64,000 bases of DNA from Agelaius tricolor (Eukaryota > Chordata > Aves > Passeriformes > Icteridae). A model generated the notes under the pieces. That model saw only the letters and a list, made by a program, of their open reading frames with translations. It did no database searches and was not told the DNA's origin. The stretch spans positions 101,727,381 through 101,791,380 of the forward strand of contig JALJCS010000001.1 in the NCBI GenBank assembly GCA_023055355.1, written 5' to 3'. The position numbers and the translations under genes are program-made. Below are positions 59,774 to 64,000 of the stretch, piece by piece; position 1 is the first letter of the stretch; each line of letters starts with the position of its first letter.

Positions 59774-59814
59774 AAGGGGCGAGGGGGCGGGGCCACGGCC
59801 GAGGGGGTGGGGCG
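59774..59814 (+). promoter_or_regulatory. G-quadruplex-prone G-run cluster
   Basis: Five G4-G5 runs separated by 1-15 nt on the plus strand, just downstream of CASP8AP2 exon 1. Quadruplex formation is a prediction from sequence only. Confidence 0.45.
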
Positions 59815-59835
59815 CGTTCGCCCCGCGCGCCTTAC

Positions 59836-59846
59836 TTTGGCGCCAA
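59836..59846. promoter_or_regulatory. Palindromic E2F-like site TTTGGCGCCAA
   Basis: Near-perfect E2F consensus (TTTSGCGCSAAA) in CASP8AP2 intron 1. It fits S-phase expression of a histone-mRNA processing factor; binding is inferred. Confidence 0.6.
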
Positions 59847-59873
59847 CTGCTCGGGGCTGGGGGCGGGGTTTGC

Positions 59874-59881
59874 TGACGTCA
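59874..59881. promoter_or_regulatory. Consensus CRE TGACGTCA
   Basis: Perfect 8-bp CREB/ATF palindrome, 38 bp after the E2F-like site and about 100 bp before a second good splice donor (59978). This suggests a second promoter. Confidence 0.65.
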
Positions 59882-60688
59882 CGGCGGCGGATGAGCCGTG
59901 CAGCTGCGGCCGTTGGCTGGCGCGGCGCTGGCCCCGCCCCCCGCGCCCGGCCTGCGGCACCGCGGTGGCGGCAGCCGGTGAGCGCTGCCGGCCCTGCGCG
60001 CACCGCGCCCGTGGCACCGCACCCCCCGGGCACAGCGCCCCCCGGCACAGCCTGCCCGCCCCGCGGGAGCCGCGACCGGGGGTGCTCCTGCCTCACCCCC
60101 GAGAGGTCCCGAGCTCTTCCGCCGCGGGAGGAACTGGGGCGGGCGGGAGCCCCTTCCTTCCCGCGTGTGCAGGGAGGGCGAGGGGAAGAGCGGCTGCCTC
60201 TGAACGGGCGGGGGGCTGCTCGGCGCTGCTGGGTTCCATGTGCCTTCCCCCCTGTCAGTCCCCCAGCCCGGTGCTGGTCTGACTGGTGGTATCAGACAGC
60301 GGGAATTTGCATTTAAATGATTAGTAGGGAAGAAATCGGAATTATCAAATTCAGATTATTTTAACTGGGTAAGCTGCACGTTTGGATAACCTGTTCATTT
60401 AATGCAGTGCTGATTTTCATATCAAAATTTCTTTGTCAGATCAATAAGTGATAGTTAAACATCTTCAGGATGCTCATTCAAGTAACAGATATTTTTTACG
60501 TGTTTTTGAAAGATGATTTTGTTACCTTGATCCAAGAGTCTTCCTACTCTAGTGCTGGATTTCATTGAAGAGCAAGGGCCACATGTAGCTCAGGTGTAAT
60601 TTATGTATTTCAAGGTGATGCTGCTTTAGGTTGCTATTCTGAAATTGTCAATTAATTGGTTCCCTGTGCTCTGATGTTTTACTCGTAG

Positions 60689-60764
60689 ATGGGGAAGCCA
60701 TAGGGAGTTTGTATCATGGCAGCAGATGAGGATGGACTGGGACTGTACGATATCCGCTACAGTG
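60689..60764 (+). CDS. CASP8AP2: CASP8AP2 exon 2 (5' UTR plus residues 1-17)
   Basis: Acceptor CTCGTAG|ATG, donor G|GTAAGA. The start ATG at 60716 has A at -3 and G at +4. The exon opens with a second ATG (60689) whose frame stops after four codons at TAG 60701-60703. CDS 60716-60764 encodes MAADEDGLGLYDIRYS plus one base. Confidence 0.92.
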
Positions 60765-63750
60765 GTAAGAAGTGTTAGATTACTTTCTGCCTCCTGGGGA
60801 ATTAATGAAAGCAGTCTTATGCAAGTAAATAGGTCCAGAAATAACTTAGAAAAAAAATTTGAAGTTGTGACAAATACTGATGAGCTTCAAATGTAATTAA
60901 ATGGTTGTGGCACAATATCATGCAAGCCCTATCCCGTTAGTAAGTTTGTATGTGAAACCATACCTGTGTACTTTGGATTTCTGGAATGTTTTGAAGGGGT
61001 CTGGAACTGGTCTCCCTCCTGTCTTTCACAGTGTATAATTTAACCTTCAGCTGTATCTTAATGAACAGTATGGGGCACTGCTCCTTTGTTTTCTGTTTGT
61101 AAGAGCCAATGTGCTCCCAACTGCCCCAGTACCCATGAGTATGGGTAAGGTTCACCATTGCCTTTACCCATGGTAATCACAGTAACTGCCACAGTACCCA
61201 TAATCAGGGTACTCTTTATTTCCAGATCCCAGTTGGTTGATTTAACACATATTTGGGAGATTCCCAGCCTCAGAAGGACTATGGATATTGATGCTTTTCT
61301 TTATAGAAATAATATTTGTTGCAGAAATTGAGAGGTGCACACAGAGGACATGAGTGATAAGAGGCACTGCAAAAAGACATGAAGAGAGGCTAAGATGATT
61401 TAGATTAAAATACATTTACAGAATCAGTTAGTGTGTTAGTAGATGGCAATACTAAAGCAAATTGGTGGTATTATGATAGAGATTGCTACAGTACTTTCTC
61501 TTTAGCAAGAAATATTTTCTTTAACAGTAGTGGTTTTATCATATCAAATCTTATATTTTTGTTTTTGGGTTGTATAAGTTTGGTATTTAGTGTATTCTAG
61601 AAAACAGTTTCAAAGTTAGATCAGTTTTACTTAATTTGTCATTTTAAAATCTATTAGCCATATAGTTGGTTTTATGCACAGTTCTTGTAGTATTTACAAA
61701 CTGATCTTACAAATTTGCTCCCTGGTGACTGATCTTTTCTCCACAGTAGCAGTAGTTTCCTGGATAAAATTCCCCTTTTACTGGTCTGTACTATAACCTC
61801 TACTATTTTCTTTTGGTATAGGATCACTGCTGTGCTTACTTTATGGGAAAGGTAGAGTTTGCAGTTTACTAAATTAGTACTTTGGCTTTTTTTTTTTTTT
61901 TCCTATTGCTTTAGCTGAAGCTTCCCCCTTCAGGGAAGGAGATGAGAGCTCCGTGGATATTTATGATGGCTTGGACAGCAGTTTGTCAGTTTCTGGTAGG
62001 TGAATTGTGTCTCACTGCTCGGCTTGGCACATTACACAGTCTCTGCTTCTTAAGCTGATTTCAAGTAAAACAATATCTAGTTTTAAGTTTACATTTAGCT
62101 GGTGCAACCTATGCTTCAGCAAGCAACTTGTTTAAATTCAGGATATATATTAGGCTGTATAAATGCAGCAGAGAATTCTTAAATCTGTTAGCTGAATGAA
62201 TGAAAGACAGTTTCCCTGATATTGGCTATTTGAAGATACTTGAGCATGTAAAGGGGTGCAGAAAACCTTAGCTATTTTATCTGTGCCTTGATAGTAAGAC
62301 ATTTTACCTTGGAAAAAACACCTTTATTTTGTGTTTTTGTAAGCTTCAGGATCAGATCCAGCAGTCACTGATCACTAAATCCCATGAGAGATCCAAAACA
62401 TACTTTCATTGTGATACAGTAAATTCAGGATATCCTTTAAACCTTTTGTTACTGTCCAGATAATTTGACATGCTGTTGCAGCACACGCTGAAATTCAGAC
62501 AGCCAGGATACACAAAGTATCACCATACAATTGCAGAAGGCTTCAGGCATCTGCCCTTCCTGTTCTTTAGCCCAACCTTTTATACCCCTCATGTTCATGC
62601 ATTGCACCTGAGTGCCCTCTGTTCCCTTTGGTGTTGGTCAGTGCCCCTGGGAGCTCCCTGGCTCATTGCTGTCAGTGCTGCTCACCTGCTGCTCACAGCT
62701 GTGCCCATTGGGGATGAGGCTCAGCCACAGCCCCACTCCCAATTACCACAAACTGTGTGCCTACAACGTGTTAATGTAAATTAATTTCCTCTTTTAACTT
62801 CTTTGAAAGTGAGTATTAAATGGATTCAGCACATGTTCTTTTTTGTGAGCCTTAGAGCACTTTAGTGAAATGCTGTTTCTAGTATTTAAGCAATTATTTC
62901 TCTCCTTACTGCTGTAAGACCATTGAGTTTTTATGAAGAACTGTACTGTATCCTACAGACATAAAGCATCTAAATATCTTCTCATTTTGCATTTTGTATT
63001 TCTTAAGTTCATATTTCTTATATGGAGATGCATTGTTTCGTAAACATTAAAGGTGCAAGGAGAAAGAGCAATGCAGTAGAAACATTTTAAATAGTCTAGT
63101 TTTGAGTGACCATTGTTTTTTAAATTTGCAGAGAGGGCTGGTGAGATCTTTGCTCTGTACAGATAAGATGTTATTTATACATCCTCTTGCATTGTATTAA
63201 TAATACTTTTTGCATTATGGTCTTGTCCACAGGATGGAAGCACAGCTTTGATAGCTGACTTCATTTTTTGTCTGCAAATGCATCTGTATTTTAGGGCTGT
63301 CATAAGCCAGGTCCTGTCAGTGAAGTGTATTTGGAACAGGGCACCCAGGCTGATTTGAGGAAAAAACACTATAATTAAATAATTTGGGTGTTGGCTTGTC
63401 AGTTGGTTTTGATTGTTTGGGGGTTTTTTTGTTTCACTTTCATTTCACTTACAGATGGCTATTTCAAGGTCTCTCTGTACCTTATTGCAACGTGGTATGA
63501 TGTAAGCATGTAATAATTATTTTGTGTGTTGTTACCTTGTAAGTACAAGAAGTAAAACCAAAATGCACAGACAGTATAGAACTGTGTACACAATGCAACA
63601 TGGTTAGAAAAATACCTTTTTCCTCATGTAATTGCTTTTCTTTATATAGACAATTTTGCTCCAAATACTACACCATCTAGAAGCAGCTTAAATTTATTTG
63701 ATGAGATATTAATTGAAGAAGGGACTGCAAAGAAAGCATCCTATGATGAG
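60716..63750 (+). CDS. CASP8AP2: CASP8AP2 (FLASH), first three coding exons, 3' truncated
   Basis: FLASH is a large nuclear protein of histone locus bodies. With LSM11 of the U7 snRNP it recruits the cleavage machinery to replication-dependent histone pre-mRNAs. Only 77 codons are in the window, in exons 60716-60764, 61915-61995 and 63650-63750. The protein starts MAADEDGLGLYD. It carries VDIYDGLDSSLSVS (human LDIYAGLDSA) and ends in EILIEEGTAKKASYDE (human EILTEEGTAKEATYND). Where I recall human having LDLY, this sequence reads LNLF. The head-to-head position with MDN1 matches the human gene order. The remaining protein, including the SUMO-interaction and NPAT/SANT-like C-terminal parts, is beyond the right edge. 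Confidence 0.93.
60765..61914 (+). other. CASP8AP2: CASP8AP2 intron 2, nothing specific
   Basis: AT-rich intron. A roughly 60-bp-spaced pair of CAGTACCCAT-like segments (about 61128 and 61193) lies near two TACCCAT inverted copies. No gene or mobile element recognised. Confidence 0.5.
61915..61995 (+). CDS. CASP8AP2: CASP8AP2 exon 3 (residues 17-44)
   Basis: Acceptor after a long T-run (TTTAG|CT), donor G|GTAGGT. Encodes AEASPFREGDESSVDIYDGL through SVS; acidic and conserved around DIY.GLDS. Confidence 0.92.
61996..63649 (+). other. CASP8AP2: CASP8AP2 intron 3, with a GC-richer block of unknown nature
   Basis: Mostly AT-rich. The block at about 62470-62780 differs in composition, with a TATA-like CTTTTATACCCC. 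It could be an old LTR fragment, but no target duplication or family was recognised. Confidence 0.4.
63650..63750 (+). CDS. CASP8AP2: CASP8AP2 exon 4 (residues 44-77)
   Basis: Acceptor TATATAG|AC, donor GAG|GTATGT, phase 0 end. Encodes DNFAPNTTPSRSSLNLFDEI through KASYDE, which leads into the coiled-coil region of FLASH. Confidence 0.93.
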
Positions 63751-64000
63751 GTATGTATTAATAAGTAAAAAAAACCTTCTGGTGTTTTGGGGGGGTTTGT
63801 TCCTAATTTCCTTGTGTGAGAAGTACAGAAAATGATGTCAGATGCTCACACTGTAGGAGAAATAGGCTCTTTTTAAATAAGTAAAAACAAGAGTGTGCTA
63901 ATAAACTCTTAGAACAAGTTCAAGTGAATGTCACTCTGTGACATGAACTGTTCCCATTTCTCATCCTTTGCATGCAGTTCATTTATCAGCTGTGTTATGG

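Larger units (their letters stand above)
58660..60250. promoter_or_regulatory. CpG-island head-to-head promoter of MDN1 and CASP8AP2
   Basis: A dense GC- and CpG-rich block spans MDN1 exon 1 and the non-coding first exon of CASP8AP2. The MDN1 start codon (58960) and the CASP8AP2 exon 1 donor (59587) are 627 bp apart, pointing away from each other. No TATA box precedes either gene. Visible sites: E-box CACGTG at 59041, an ETS site at 59074-59081, a ZNF143-type element at 59134-59152, many GC boxes, and E2F and CRE palindromes at 59836 and 59874. Long open frames here (such as 58508-59590) only reflect scarcity of stops in GC-rich DNA. Confidence 0.88.

Noticed and set aside
58508..60316. Several long open frames on both strands (up to 360 codons) in the CpG island
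   Set aside because: Stop codons are rare in GC-rich DNA. The translations are low-complexity Arg/Ala/Pro/Gly with no homology, overlap each other on both strands, and cross the real MDN1 exon 1 and CASP8AP2 exon 1.
62470..62784. 104-codon plus-strand open frame in CASP8AP2 intron 3
   Set aside because: No homology and in a repeat-like block. The phases of CASP8AP2 exons 3 and 4 join directly, leaving no need for an exon here.
1..64000. CRISPR arrays, operons, tRNA/rRNA genes, CR1 LINE 3' ends
   Set aside because: The window is animal nuclear DNA. No repeat-spacer arrays, tRNA-like cloverleaf, rRNA segments or the typical CR1 ATTCTATGA tail repeats were seen.

Overview
The window is vertebrate nuclear DNA, most likely from a bird and probably a passerine. 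The coding sequence reads as midasin and as FLASH/CASP8AP2. The introns are short for midasin (79 bp to 6.6 kb). Three or more intronic insertions look like passerine-type endogenous-retrovirus solo LTRs. There is no prokaryotic, plasmid or phage content. All gene assignments come from reading the sequence and from remembered family sequences; no database was searched.

Layout. From 1 to 58960 the minus strand carries the first 57 coding exons of MDN1 (midasin, yeast Rea1). Its start codon is at 58960, and the last exon in the window begins at 1444. These exons join in one continuous frame of 8,843 nt (2,947 codons plus 2 nt), about half of the roughly 5,600-residue protein. They encode the N-terminal domain, the whole six-module AAA+ motor ring and the start of the linker. 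The rest of the linker, the acidic D/E-rich region and the MIDAS domain lie beyond position 1. From about 58.66 to 60.25 kb a CpG island forms a head-to-head promoter. From about 59.5 kb to the right edge the plus strand carries the 5' end of CASP8AP2: one non-coding exon, three coding exons, 77 codons, truncated by the window edge.

Biology. Midasin is the nuclear AAA+ machine that strips assembly factors from pre-60S ribosomes. FLASH organises replication-dependent histone pre-mRNA 3' processing in S phase. The shared promoter therefore joins two growth and proliferation genes. It carries a ZNF143/THAP11-type element, an E-box and an ETS site. A second cluster with E2F and CRE palindromes lies inside CASP8AP2 intron 1.

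What stands out: two GC-AG introns, both inside the AAA5 module of MDN1; a frame-disrupting tandem splice donor at exon 11; an LNLF sequence in FLASH where human has the functional LDLY motif; two perfect or near-perfect intronic hairpins; and several solo LTRs, two of which are relatives with intact 6-bp target duplications. I found no evidence of an undescribed system. The locus looks like an ordinary, well-conserved vertebrate gene pair.
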